A stretch of 32,491 bases of DNA from contig ONDK01000023.1 in the NCBI GenBank assembly GCA_900316565.1, forward strand, positions 1-32,491. Reading direction: 5' to 3'. Position 1 is the stretch's first letter. Each line of letters starts with the position of its first letter. The notes under the pieces are model-generated. The model was not told the DNA's origin, did not search any database, and was given only the letters and a program-made list of their open reading frames with translations. The DNA comes from an uncultured Prevotella sp. Lineage in GTDB: Bacteria; Bacteroidota; Bacteroidia; Bacteroidales; Bacteroidaceae. This document shows positions 1-6,910 of this stretch, piece after piece. The translations under genes were made by a program, and so were the position numbers.

Positions 1-24
1 TATATGTGCACACTACGTGTCTGA

Positions 25-279
25 ACCTCTCCGAGGCTCTTAGTGGACACTATCCTTTCGAGCTATCCCCCAGGCTGCACTCGCTTCGCTCGCTTAGCCA
101 GGGGTTATTGAGAATGTACCTCTCCGAGGCACTAAATTTATACCATCTCTTTTCCCCCAGGCTGCACTCGCTTGCAGGGTGCGGCAAGGTAGGGTTAGGG
201 GCCGTCCGCCTTAAATTCAATATGCCCCTGTTGCTGACGACTGCATGTTGCGATTAGGTAGGGTTAGGGGGCGTCCGCC
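25..279. repeat. Decayed intergenic repeat cluster
   Basis: Three short sequences each occur twice. ACCTCTCCGAGGC is at 25-37 and 118-130. A 21-nt string containing CAGGCTGCACTCGCTT is at 66-86 and 153-173. A 23-nt string beginning GGTAGGGTTAGGGG is at 188-210 and 257-279 with one mismatch. The first two pairs recur together at a spacing of about 90 nt, so they look like two degenerate copies of one module. An 83-codon open frame runs across the area but is composed of the repeats and resembles no protein. This looks like a dispersed non-coding repeat family; no transposase or attachment site is visible. Confidence 0.6.
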
Positions 280-344
280 ACATAAGATTATTCAAGTTTC
301 GAGTAGCAAAAAGATACACGTAAAGAAATCTTTAAAGATCGCTC

Positions 345-373
345 TGCTGAACCCCACCCCATTGGGTTCAGCA
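345..373. repeat. 10-bp inverted repeat with an extra half-copy
   Basis: TGCTGAACCC (345-354) and GGGTTCAGCA (364-373) are perfect inverted repeats around a 9-nt spacer. The right arm with its flank, ATTGGGTTCAG (361-371), recurs at 411-421, immediately before the open frame of the gene remnant. It may be the scar of an insertion or deletion. It lacks the T-run of a terminator on either strand. Confidence 0.5.
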
Positions 374-424
374 ATCCACTTGCACTTGGAGGATGGGGAT
401 ACCCCCCTACATTGGGTTCAGTAG

Positions 425-616
425 CACCGCTTTTGTTTCCGCGTTATTGCCGTGGAGAATACCCATCTGCATGTCGGCGACGAGTTTCAGTGCAATATGA
501 TTATCGAGGACGAGCCGATGTACCTCTACGGCCTTATGCATGACGGCATGGGTCCGATGAACTATATCTGTGGCAAGAAGGGTGGGGTGAGGTATGACCT
601 CCTGCCAAAGGAATAG
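425..616 (+). pseudogene. Headless C-terminal gene remnant
   Basis: A 63-codon frame opens directly after an in-frame TAG (422-424) and ends at TAG (614-616). It has no plausible start codon: the first ATG is about 20 codons in. The predicted peptide has ordinary protein composition, with stretches such as VENTHLHVGDEF, MIIEDEPMYLYGLMHDG and a terminal RYDLLPKE. A proper terminator hairpin follows at 643-671, as expected at a true gene end. I read this as the 3' end of a deleted gene. I do not recognise the family. The 76-codon frame on the opposite strand here is its shadow. Confidence 0.5.
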
Positions 617-642
617 CAAATAGGATATCACTTTCATTCAGC

Positions 643-674
643 AAGGGGCGGACATAGAGTGCGCCCCTTTTATT
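643..674 (+). terminator. Rho-independent terminator after the remnant
   Basis: AAGGGGCG (643-650) pairs with CGCCCCTT (662-669) across an 11-nt loop and is followed by TTTTATTTTC. It lies 27 nt after the stop of the gene remnant and just upstream of the next promoter. Confidence 0.75.
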
Positions 675-712
675 TTCTCGCCTCAATGGAACAGATTTAC
701 AAAAAACTGTCG

Positions 713-720
713 TAAATTTG
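713..720 (+). promoter_or_regulatory. Bacteroidota -7 box of the Nramp gene
   Basis: TAAATTTG fits TAnnTTTG, so transcription should start near 727. This decides the start of the next gene: an in-frame TTG at 718 lies inside the promoter, whereas the ATG at 757 lies about 30 nt downstream of the predicted start site. Confidence 0.65.
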
Positions 721-756
721 CACTTGTTATTAAGTCTCACTAATAAACCATTGGTC

Positions 757-2016
757 ATGAATATACTAAAGGAACTGAAAAACAAACGACATCCTCATGT
801 GTTGGGAGCCCTCGATATCTTCAAGTATATCGGTCCGGGACTCCTTGTCACCGTCGGTTTCATAGACCCGGGCAACTGGGCCAGCAACTTTGCCGCGGGG
901 TCAGAATACGGCTACGCGTTGTTATGGGTTGTAACGCTGTCGACAATCATGCTCATTGCATTGCAGCACAATGTGGCCCACTTGGGCATTGTCACCGGAC
1001 TCTGTCTTAGTGAGGCCGCCGTGAAGTACACGCCACGGTGGATAGGCCGTCCTATCGTTCTGAGTGCCGTTCTTGCCAGTATCTCCACATCGCTGGCCGA
1101 GATTTTAGGAGGAGCCATCGCCCTGCAGATGCTCTTCGGCATTTCCATCCCCGTGGGCGCGCTGTTGGTGACCATTGCCGTACTCATCCTGCTCTTTACC
1201 AATTCATATAAAAAGATAGAACGGGCTGTCATTGGCTTCGTCTCCATCATCGGACTGTCGTTTATCTATGAGCTCTTCCTGGTGCATATCGACTGGGGCG
1301 AGGCGGCGCGTGCTGCCGTGGTGCCATCGGTGCCTGAAGGGTCTCTTCTTATAGTGATGAGCGTTTTAGGTGCCGTCGTCATGCCCCACAACCTCTTCCT
1401 CCATTCCGAGGTGATACAGAGCCGCGAGATAAACCTTGAAGGCGACGAGCGTATCCGGCACGCCCTCAAATATGAGTTTGCAGACACGCTCTTCTCCATG
1501 CTCGTAGGCTGGGCTATCAACTCCGCAATGATTCTCTTGGCCGCTTCCACATTCTTCACTCACGGTGAACATGTCGACGACCTGGCGCAGGCCAATGCCA
1601 TGCTTGCACCACTCCTCGGAAGCAATGCCTCCAACATCTTTGCATTGGCTCTTCTCTTAGCAGGTATCTCCAGCACCATAACCAGCGGAATGGCAGCAGG
1701 TAGTATCTTCTCAGGGCTATTCGGAGAGTCGTATAACGCCAAGGACCCGCACTCGGCGGTGGGCGTGGTGCTGTCGCTGGGTGTGGCCCTGCTCATTATC
1801 TTCTTTATAGGAAATCCCTTCCAGGGACTTATCATCTCACAGATGGTGCTCAGTCTCCAACTGCCCTTCACCGTATTTCTGCAGGTGAGTCTCACTTCAT
1901 CAAAGCGCGTCATGGGCAAATACGTCAACAAGCCGTGGAACACAGTTTTCCTATATAGCCTGGCCGGTATCGTTACGGTTCTGAACATATGGCTTCTCAT
2001 ATCTTCTTTGGCGTGA
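757..2016 (+). CDS. mntH: Nramp-family divalent metal (Mn2+/Fe2+) transporter
   Basis: This 419-residue inner-membrane protein should be a proton-coupled importer of manganese or ferrous iron. The two Nramp signatures are present: DPGNW in the first helix (about residue 38) and MPHNLFLHSEV in the sixth helix (about residue 210), which supply the metal-binding Asp, Asn and Met. About eleven hydrophobic helices and a length of about 420 residues match the family. The DPGN and MPHN motifs argue for Mn/Fe rather than the Mg-type branch. The start is ATG 757 because the longer TTG start would overlap the -7 box. An unrelated permease gene follows after 45 nt and may be co-transcribed. Family is certain; metal preference is inferred. 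Confidence 0.9.
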   Translation: MNILKELKNKRHPHVLGALDIFKYIGPGLLVTVGFIDPGNWASNFAAGSEYGYALLWVVTLSTIMLIALQHNVAHLGIVTGLCLSEAAVKYTPRWIGRPIVLSAVLASISTSLAEILGGAIALQMLFGISIPVGALLVTIAVLILLFTNSYKKIERAVIGFVSIIGLSFIYELFLVHIDWGEAARAAVVPSVPEGSLLIVMSVLGAVVMPHNLFLHSEVIQSREINLEGDERIRHALKYEFADTLFSMLVGWAINSAMILLAASTFFTHGEHVDDLAQANAMLAPLLGSNASNIFALALLLAGISSTITSGMAAGSIFSGLFGESYNAKDPHSAVGVVLSLGVALLIIFFIGNPFQGLIISQMVLSLQLPFTVFLQVSLTSSKRVMGKYVNKPWNTVFLYSLAGIVTVLNIWLLISSLA

Positions 2017-2061
2017 GGTGCATGAGTAGTGCTATCATATAATAAATGTGCCAAAAGAATT

Positions 2062-2982
2062 ATGAAAGCAAAGAAAAGCGTATCCATCTTCCAACGACCG
2101 TTGTGGGTAGCCCTGTTTGCCCTTACGGCAGCCATAGCATGGGGATTTGCCTATCCTCTCATCAAGTTAGGCTATGGAGAGTTTGGAATAACACCCGCGA
2201 TGACAGGCAGCAAGATGCTGTTCGCCGGTATCAGGTTCACTATCGCCGGACTGATAGTCTTAGCCATGGCCCTTTCCACCCGTAAGGATTTCCATGTCAG
2301 ATATTATGCCGACTGGTGGTACATTCTCTTGTTTTGCCTTGTCAACACTACCCTTCACTATACATTCTTCTATATAGGTCTGTCACATAGTGAAGGCGCG
2401 CGGGCCGCCATCCTCAACTCGCTCAGCGTGTTCTCCGTCGTTGTCATGGCATGCGTCTTCTTCAAGAGCGACCGTATGACTCTACGGAAGGTCGTGGGCT
2501 GTGTCATCGGCTTCGCCGGTATACTGTCGCTGAACTTAGGTGGCGCTGACAGTGGACGGTTCACCTGGCTCGGCGACGGCATGATTATCCTCAATGCCCT
2601 CTGCGGAGCCACGGCATCGCTGCTTACCCGCGGCCTGGGCAAACGTCTTAACGTCTTTGTAGGCACGGGCTACAGTCTTGCCATCGGTGGCGCTATTCTT
2701 GTTGTGTGCGGCCTCCTCTCCGGCGGCACACTGCCAAGAGTCACGGTCTTAGGTCTTCTCTGGCTCTTCCTGCTCATCTGCATCAGCACTGTAGGCTTCT
2801 CGCTATACAACAAGCTGTTGACTTGCAATCCCATCGGCAAGGTGGCCATATACAACTCGCTGATACCTGTCGTGGGTGCCGTCAGTTCCTGCCTTTGCCT
2901 TCACGAAACCTTTTATTGGAAGTATGTGCTTGCAGGTGCGTTAGCCACAGCGGGTATATATATCATCAACAAGGGAAAATGA
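2062..2982 (+). CDS. EamA/DMT-family permease
   Basis: This is a 306-residue protein of about ten hydrophobic helices, arranged as two tandem EamA repeats (roughly residues 12-145 and 160-300). The first helix reads IAWGFAYPLIKLG, typical of the family, and each half ends with a small-residue helix (GFAGILSLNLGG; LAGALATAGIYIIN). DMT exporters move amino acids, nucleobases, drugs or other small metabolites; the substrate cannot be read from the sequence. ATG 2062 (MKAKKSV) is preferred over GTG 2029, which adds a polar stretch unlike the family. The gene lies 45 nt behind the Nramp gene and converges on the THEP1-like gene. No convincing terminator is visible in the 155-nt gap that follows. 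Confidence 0.85.
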   Translation: MKAKKSVSIFQRPLWVALFALTAAIAWGFAYPLIKLGYGEFGITPAMTGSKMLFAGIRFTIAGLIVLAMALSTRKDFHVRYYADWWYILLFCLVNTTLHYTFFYIGLSHSEGARAAILNSLSVFSVVVMACVFFKSDRMTLRKVVGCVIGFAGILSLNLGGADSGRFTWLGDGMIILNALCGATASLLTRGLGKRLNVFVGTGYSLAIGGAILVVCGLLSGGTLPRVTVLGLLWLFLLICISTVGFSLYNKLLTCNPIGKVAIYNSLIPVVGAVSSCLCLHETFYWKYVLAGALATAGIYIINKGK

Positions 2983-3137
2983 CATTGCGCACATCTGATG
3001 GCGCTTGATCAACATACAAACGATTCATAGTAAACCGTCTATGACGAAAAGCTCGTTGCGAAACGTTCGTTATGCAGAGATAATGAAATCCAGGGAGATT
3101 GCAAAGCTTTGGAGCCGTTATTTTCTAAAGGGCAACG

Positions 3138-3659
3138 CTACAACGTCGTGACATCGACCACATCGACGGAAACGTCTGACGGTAGGAGAGGCAGGAGCTT
3201 GGGAACGAAATTATTGCGTGCCACGAAGAAGACATCCTTGCCATCGGCGATAGCTGTCATCAACAGCCTGCGGAAGCCCTTGCCCGCCACTTCGATGCGT
3301 CCTATCTCGTCAATCCAAATCTCTTTAGCCTCGGGATGCTCTTTATAGTATTGCAGAGCACGGTCGAAGGCAGCGACATGCACGAAATAGCTGCAGCTAT
3401 GCATCAGTCCTTCGGTGAGGTCTCTGACCGCCAGCGTCTCCTTAGACGCCGTCTCCATGTCCACCTCCGGGTCTTTCACAAAGAAAGGCAGCGTCTCATT
3501 CTTAGGATATAGGACAAGGTCGTAGGCGCAGACCTTGCCGTCGGCACCCCACTTCTTCAAAGAGAAGAAGCAGAGACCGTCGCCATGACTGCGGTATTCG
3601 TGAATGAAACGTGTCGACTTACCGGCTCCACGCGGTCCGGTGAAAATAGTAATCTTCAT
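3138..3659 (-). CDS. THEP1-like P-loop NTPase
   Basis: This 173-residue protein begins with a nucleotide-binding loop, GPRGAGKST (residues 8-16). Its Walker B and following segment, IWIDEIGRIEVAGKGF (about residues 113-128), is the hallmark of THEP1-type nucleoside-triphosphatases (the COG1618 group as I recall it). The C-terminal pattern with VFFVARNN and VDVVDVT also fits. It is cytoplasmic, with no membrane segment. The cellular role of the family is poorly defined. Its ATG follows the stop codon of the TonB-dependent receptor after only 3 nt, so the two are translationally coupled and the NTPase probably serves the same uptake function. It lies downstream of the nar operon but is separated from it by a hairpin. 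Confidence 0.75.
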   Translation of the reverse strand: MKITIFTGPRGAGKSTRFIHEYRSHGDGLCFFSLKKWGADGKVCAYDLVLYPKNETLPFFVKDPEVDMETASKETLAVRDLTEGLMHSCSYFVHVAAFDRALQYYKEHPEAKEIWIDEIGRIEVAGKGFRRLLMTAIADGKDVFFVARNNFVPKLLPLLPSDVSVDVVDVTTL

Positions 3660-3662
3660 ATC

Positions 3663-5603
3663 TTATAAATCAAAGGAAACACTTGCATACCATGTGCGGC
3701 CCCTCATAGGGAAGCCCTCAGAATATTCATAGACACGGTCAGCAACATTGAGCACGCCAACCTTGATGTCAGTTTTCCAAACCTTACGGGCAAGGCTGGC
3801 ATCAATAGTGGCGAAGCCTGCCGTTGAGGAACTGCCGTCGGAAGACGAATAAGCCTTGCTCTGTGCTATCATCCGTCCTTGCAGACGTAGCTGCCAGAAA
3901 GGGCGAAGCTCAAGGAAGGCCGTGAACTTACTCTTCGGACTATAGAGAAACTTCAAGTCCTTGTTGTCCATATTACGCTGGTGAGTCAGACTGTAGTTGG
4001 CCTGTGCCGTCAGCCACGAAAGCTCATAGCCTGCACCGAGCTCAAAGCCACGGTACTGTGCCTTTCCGCGGTTCTGTAACTGATAGATCTTCGGGTCGCT
4101 GTCGTCGACACCCGTAACCTCCTGTATGATGTCGTCAATAAAGTTGTAGAACACACTGCCATGCCAACTGAGCTGCTGCCAACGACCTTCGTAAGTAGCG
4201 TCGAGATTAAAAGCCTTTTCCGTGCTGAGGTCGGGATTAGGAATTGCCTTGCCGAGCTTATAGGAATAGCGGTCCTTCATACGGGCGAAGAGCGAAGAAC
4301 GGCTCATCGTGAAGCGGAAGTGCTGCGTAGCAGAGGGATGGTAGTCAAAGGCGGTGAGAGCGTTGAGGTTACCGTCGTGGGTGTTGGGCATTTCGGTGAT
4401 GCCACGCTTTTTGTTGTATTCCTCTATCTTATAACCCTGACGGGCGAACCATCCTAATGATGCCGTGACGGATATCTGAGAATTTATTCGTGCTTCATCC
4501 TCCACGACGAAGGAATAGATACCCTCCGTGATATGTGCTGTCGGTTCACCAACGTTATGAGAGCGGTGGACGTCATACTTATAGTTTCCGCCGAACTTCA
4601 CACTGTTATTATCCGACTCTGCCCAGATAAGGTTGACGTTCGCCCCCAAGGCATAGTCGTCGTAGATGCTTGTCCATCCCTGTTTGCCTTTCTGTGTGGA
4701 GTAGGTGAAGTCATCGTAGGAGTCGAGTGTATTCTTGAAGCTGTCGTACCACATCCTGCTCTTCAGTGTGAGCGTGGGAGCCAGTCGGGTGATGGAATGG
4801 AAGTAGACCTCGTCCTTGTTCCATTCAGGATAGATGCGGAACTGTGCTTTGCCATTCGTTCCCAAGTAAGGAGGTACGTGTTTCTCTGCACGCACGAGGG
4901 TGTAGCCCATGACATACTCATCGGTGGCATTGGGCACATAACCCACCTTTGCATTGAGATTAAAGTCGCGCGACCGTGAGTTGAGACGTTTATGACCATC
5001 AAGATAAGGAGAGTCGGTAGGATAGCTGTGTGGCAGTCGGAAGTTGCGGACATTGGCATAGCCTAGGTCGACTTGCGCAAACCACTTTCCCCAACGGCTT
5101 CCTACGTTAAGATTGCTGTGCCAGAGCGTGTTCAAGTCGAAGTGTAGCTCCAGTGGCTTCTGTGGCTGGCGTGATACGAGGTTGATAGACGGCCCCAAGG
5201 TGTTGCCGCCCAAGAGCAGTGAACTGGCCGACTTGCTTACATCTATTTTGCTCAGCATACCTGCTGGAAGGCGGTAGAGGTCCACGGTGCCATCGTAGGG
5301 TGCTGTCATCGGCACTCCGTCAATGTAGATTGGCACGTCGGCACTGCTGATACCGCGAAGCATGACCCCTGCCTCGCTTCGTCCGCCTGTATCCTGAACG
5401 ATAAGGCCCGGCACCCAGTTGAGCGCATCCGAGACGCGTTGCATGTCAGCCGACTTCATAAAGTCAGAGTTTATCTGGTCTGTCTTGAATGTCTTTTGGT
5501 GCTCAAACACTGTTACCTCACCCAAATGGAACACTTGGGTTGTATCTGTGATTGGCTCTTCCATCAAGGGCAGTGCCGCCACAGCTGCTGTTAATAATAG
5601 CAT
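3663..5603 (-). CDS. TonB-dependent outer-membrane receptor
   Basis: At 646 residues this is a compact receptor of the BtuB/siderophore type rather than the 1000-residue SusC type. The plug domain is visible at about residues 40-165 (VSDALNWVPGLIVQDTGG, VMLRGISS, VPIYIDGVPM, GNTLGPSINLVSR) and is followed by alternating beta-barrel strands ending VSFDL. It should import a scarce ligand such as a metal chelate, heme or cobamide with energy from TonB-ExbBD. No substrate-specific motif is recognised and no SusD partner is adjacent. The only standard start gives a signal peptide with no positive charge (MLLLTAAVAALPL); the in-frame upstream codons read Ile-Tyr-Lys-Lys-Gln-Thr and would complete a normal one if ATA (5619-5621) initiated. 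No TAnnTTTG box is visible upstream. It forms a two-gene unit with the THEP1-like gene. Confidence 0.85.
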   Translation of the reverse strand: MLLLTAAVAALPLMEEPITDTTQVFHLGEVTVFEHQKTFKTDQINSDFMKSADMQRVSDALNWVPGLIVQDTGGRSEAGVMLRGISSADVPIYIDGVPMTAPYDGTVDLYRLPAGMLSKIDVSKSASSLLLGGNTLGPSINLVSRQPQKPLELHFDLNTLWHSNLNVGSRWGKWFAQVDLGYANVRNFRLPHSYPTDSPYLDGHKRLNSRSRDFNLNAKVGYVPNATDEYVMGYTLVRAEKHVPPYLGTNGKAQFRIYPEWNKDEVYFHSITRLAPTLTLKSRMWYDSFKNTLDSYDDFTYSTQKGKQGWTSIYDDYALGANVNLIWAESDNNSVKFGGNYKYDVHRSHNVGEPTAHITEGIYSFVVEDEARINSQISVTASLGWFARQGYKIEEYNKKRGITEMPNTHDGNLNALTAFDYHPSATQHFRFTMSRSSLFARMKDRYSYKLGKAIPNPDLSTEKAFNLDATYEGRWQQLSWHGSVFYNFIDDIIQEVTGVDDSDPKIYQLQNRGKAQYRGFELGAGYELSWLTAQANYSLTHQRNMDNKDLKFLYSPKSKFTAFLELRPFWQLRLQGRMIAQSKAYSSSDGSSSTAGFATIDASLARKVWKTDIKVGVLNVADRVYEYSEGFPMRGRTWYASVSFDL

Positions 5604-5662
5604 CGTTTGTTTCTTATATATTTATAATGTATATAATTCGCATAAAAGGGCATCATTAGGAA

Positions 5663-5707
5663 AGCGTTATTGTGAACGACGAGTTGTAACTCGTCGAACA
5701 AAACGCT
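5663..5707 (-). terminator. Hairpin/near-palindrome after narI
   Basis: CGACGAGTTGTAACTCGTCG (5677-5696) is a palindrome except for its two central bases. Outer arms AGCGTT (5663-5668) and AACGCT (5702-5707) can extend the stem. It begins 2 nt after the narI stop and ends about 60 nt before the receptor start. It most probably ends or attenuates the nar transcript, though the run of T after it is poor; a protein-binding operator for the receptor gene is the alternative. Confidence 0.5.
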
Positions 5708-5709
5708 GG

Positions 5710-6378
5710 TTATGGTTTTCGCATAACGCTCCGTATATAGTCGAGGAGGTATCTCACTGGAATGGCTGTCATATGCATCAGTTTGGTGAAGGGGAAGATG
5801 ATGACCAGGAGGAAGCCGAGCAGGATATGAACCTTATGCGGCAGCGAGGCATGGATGATATAGTCCGAGGCTCCGGGCAGGAAGGTAAACAGTCCCTGCG
5901 CCCAGCGGTCAAGGTTCATGTAATGGTCGAGATCGCTGTTGATGGTCTCAATGGTTCCCATCAGTCCGGTGACAATCTGCAGAAAGATAAGCACCACGAA
6001 GAGATAGTCGCCGAAATGACTGTTAGCCACGACACTGCTGTTAGTGAACCGCCGCACTGTCAGCATACAGATACCCACAAGGGTGATAAGTCCCGCTCCA
6101 CTGCCCATAATGATGGCCAGCTGCCTCTTCTGTTCGTTGGTGATCAGCCAGTCGTAGGACCATTCCGGTGCTAGTAGTCCGAAGATATGGCCGAAGAACA
6201 CCATGATGATGCCTACATGGAAGAGGTTGCTGCCCCACTTGAGTAGTTTATCATTGCTCAGAAACTGTGTGGAATAGGCCTGCACGGTATTGCCTTGCAC
6301 CGCAATACGGTAGGTGACGCCGCAGACGAAGAGCGCTCCAGCGATGTAAGGAAGGTATTGGAATAGGAATGTGTGCAT
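5710..6378 (-). CDS. narI: Respiratory nitrate reductase gamma subunit (cytochrome b)
   Basis: NarI anchors the nitrate reductase in the inner membrane and oxidises quinol, passing electrons through two hemes b to NarH. The 222-residue protein has five hydrophobic segments. The four heme-ligating histidines can be assigned: H54 and H64 (FHVGIIMVFFGH) and H184 and H202, the same spacings (10 and 18) as the E. coli ligands H56/H66 and H187/H205. Length matches the E. coli protein (about 225). It is the last gene of the nar operon, 12 nt after narJ. Confidence 0.95.
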   Translation of the reverse strand: MHTFLFQYLPYIAGALFVCGVTYRIAVQGNTVQAYSTQFLSNDKLLKWGSNLFHVGIIMVFFGHIFGLLAPEWSYDWLITNEQKRQLAIIMGSGAGLITLVGICMLTVRRFTNSSVVANSHFGDYLFVVLIFLQIVTGLMGTIETINSDLDHYMNLDRWAQGLFTFLPGASDYIIHASLPHKVHILLGFLLVIIFPFTKLMHMTAIPVRYLLDYIRSVMRKP

Positions 6379-6390
6379 AACGTAGGGTAT

Positions 6391-6894
6391 TTAAATTTCT
6401 TTCAAGATACAGATGAGCGGCTCGTAGGGATGCTGCTCCTTTGTAAACCGTTCATCCATTTTCGAGAGCACGTCATGGATATCATCGATGGCGGCATGGG
6501 CTTCCGCCTCATTGACCATATTGGCGACATACTGCAAATACATCGGAAGGTAGTCGGGCAGCTCGTCTTCTGCTGGCATGAGTCCGGCACGCAGATATTC
6601 CTCTTTCAAGTCTACCATAGCCTGCCCGCGGTCGCGGCTTGTGCCGTAGACCATATCAAAGAGATAGAGGTTAGTCTTCGTAGAGGAGTCGAAGAGGTCG
6701 CTGTAAGCTGCCTGCCAGCTACGTACGTCGGTGAACATCGCTACATAGTCGAGGAACGACCGCACGCTGCCAAGAGCCTTCTCGCTGAGCACGCCTTCGG
6801 CCGTAAATGCCGGCAACACCTCTTCCCGACAGTCCCACAGTTCTGCCGTGGGATAGTCGAGCAAGAGGGAAAGGATGTTGTAAGTCTGTATCAT
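6391..6894 (-). CDS. narJ: Nitrate reductase assembly chaperone
   Basis: NarJ binds apo-NarG and helps insert the molybdenum cofactor and the FS0 cluster before membrane attachment; it is not part of the final enzyme. This copy has 167 residues, shorter than E. coli NarJ (about 236), and begins YNILSLLLDYPTAELWD, the usual start of the NarJ/TorD-like fold. The assignment rests mainly on position between narH and narI plus that N-terminal signature. ATG 6894 is chosen; an upstream GTG at 6924 would run into the narH coding end (stop at 6911-6913). Gaps are 16 nt to narH and 12 nt to narI. Confidence 0.88.
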   Translation of the reverse strand: MIQTYNILSLLLDYPTAELWDCREEVLPAFTAEGVLSEKALGSVRSFLDYVAMFTDVRSWQAAYSDLFDSSTKTNLYLFDMVYGTSRDRGQAMVDLKEEYLRAGLMPAEDELPDYLPMYLQYVANMVNEAEAHAAIDDIHDVLSKMDERFTKEQHPYEPLICILKEI

Positions 6895-6910
6895 CGTTTC
6901 TTTCTTTTGT

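Noticed and set aside
6-257. 83-codon open frame at the left edge
   Set aside because: It consists of the direct repeats themselves and has no protein-like conservation, start context or promoter.
407-785. Leftward frames of 76 and 83 codons over the gene remnant and the mntH start
   Set aside because: They are antisense to the remnant, its terminator and the mntH promoter, and their composition is not protein-like.
2983-3137. Bidirectional terminator between the convergent permease and NTPase genes
   Set aside because: Only a 5-bp CATAG/CTATG pairing without T-runs can be found; too weak to report.
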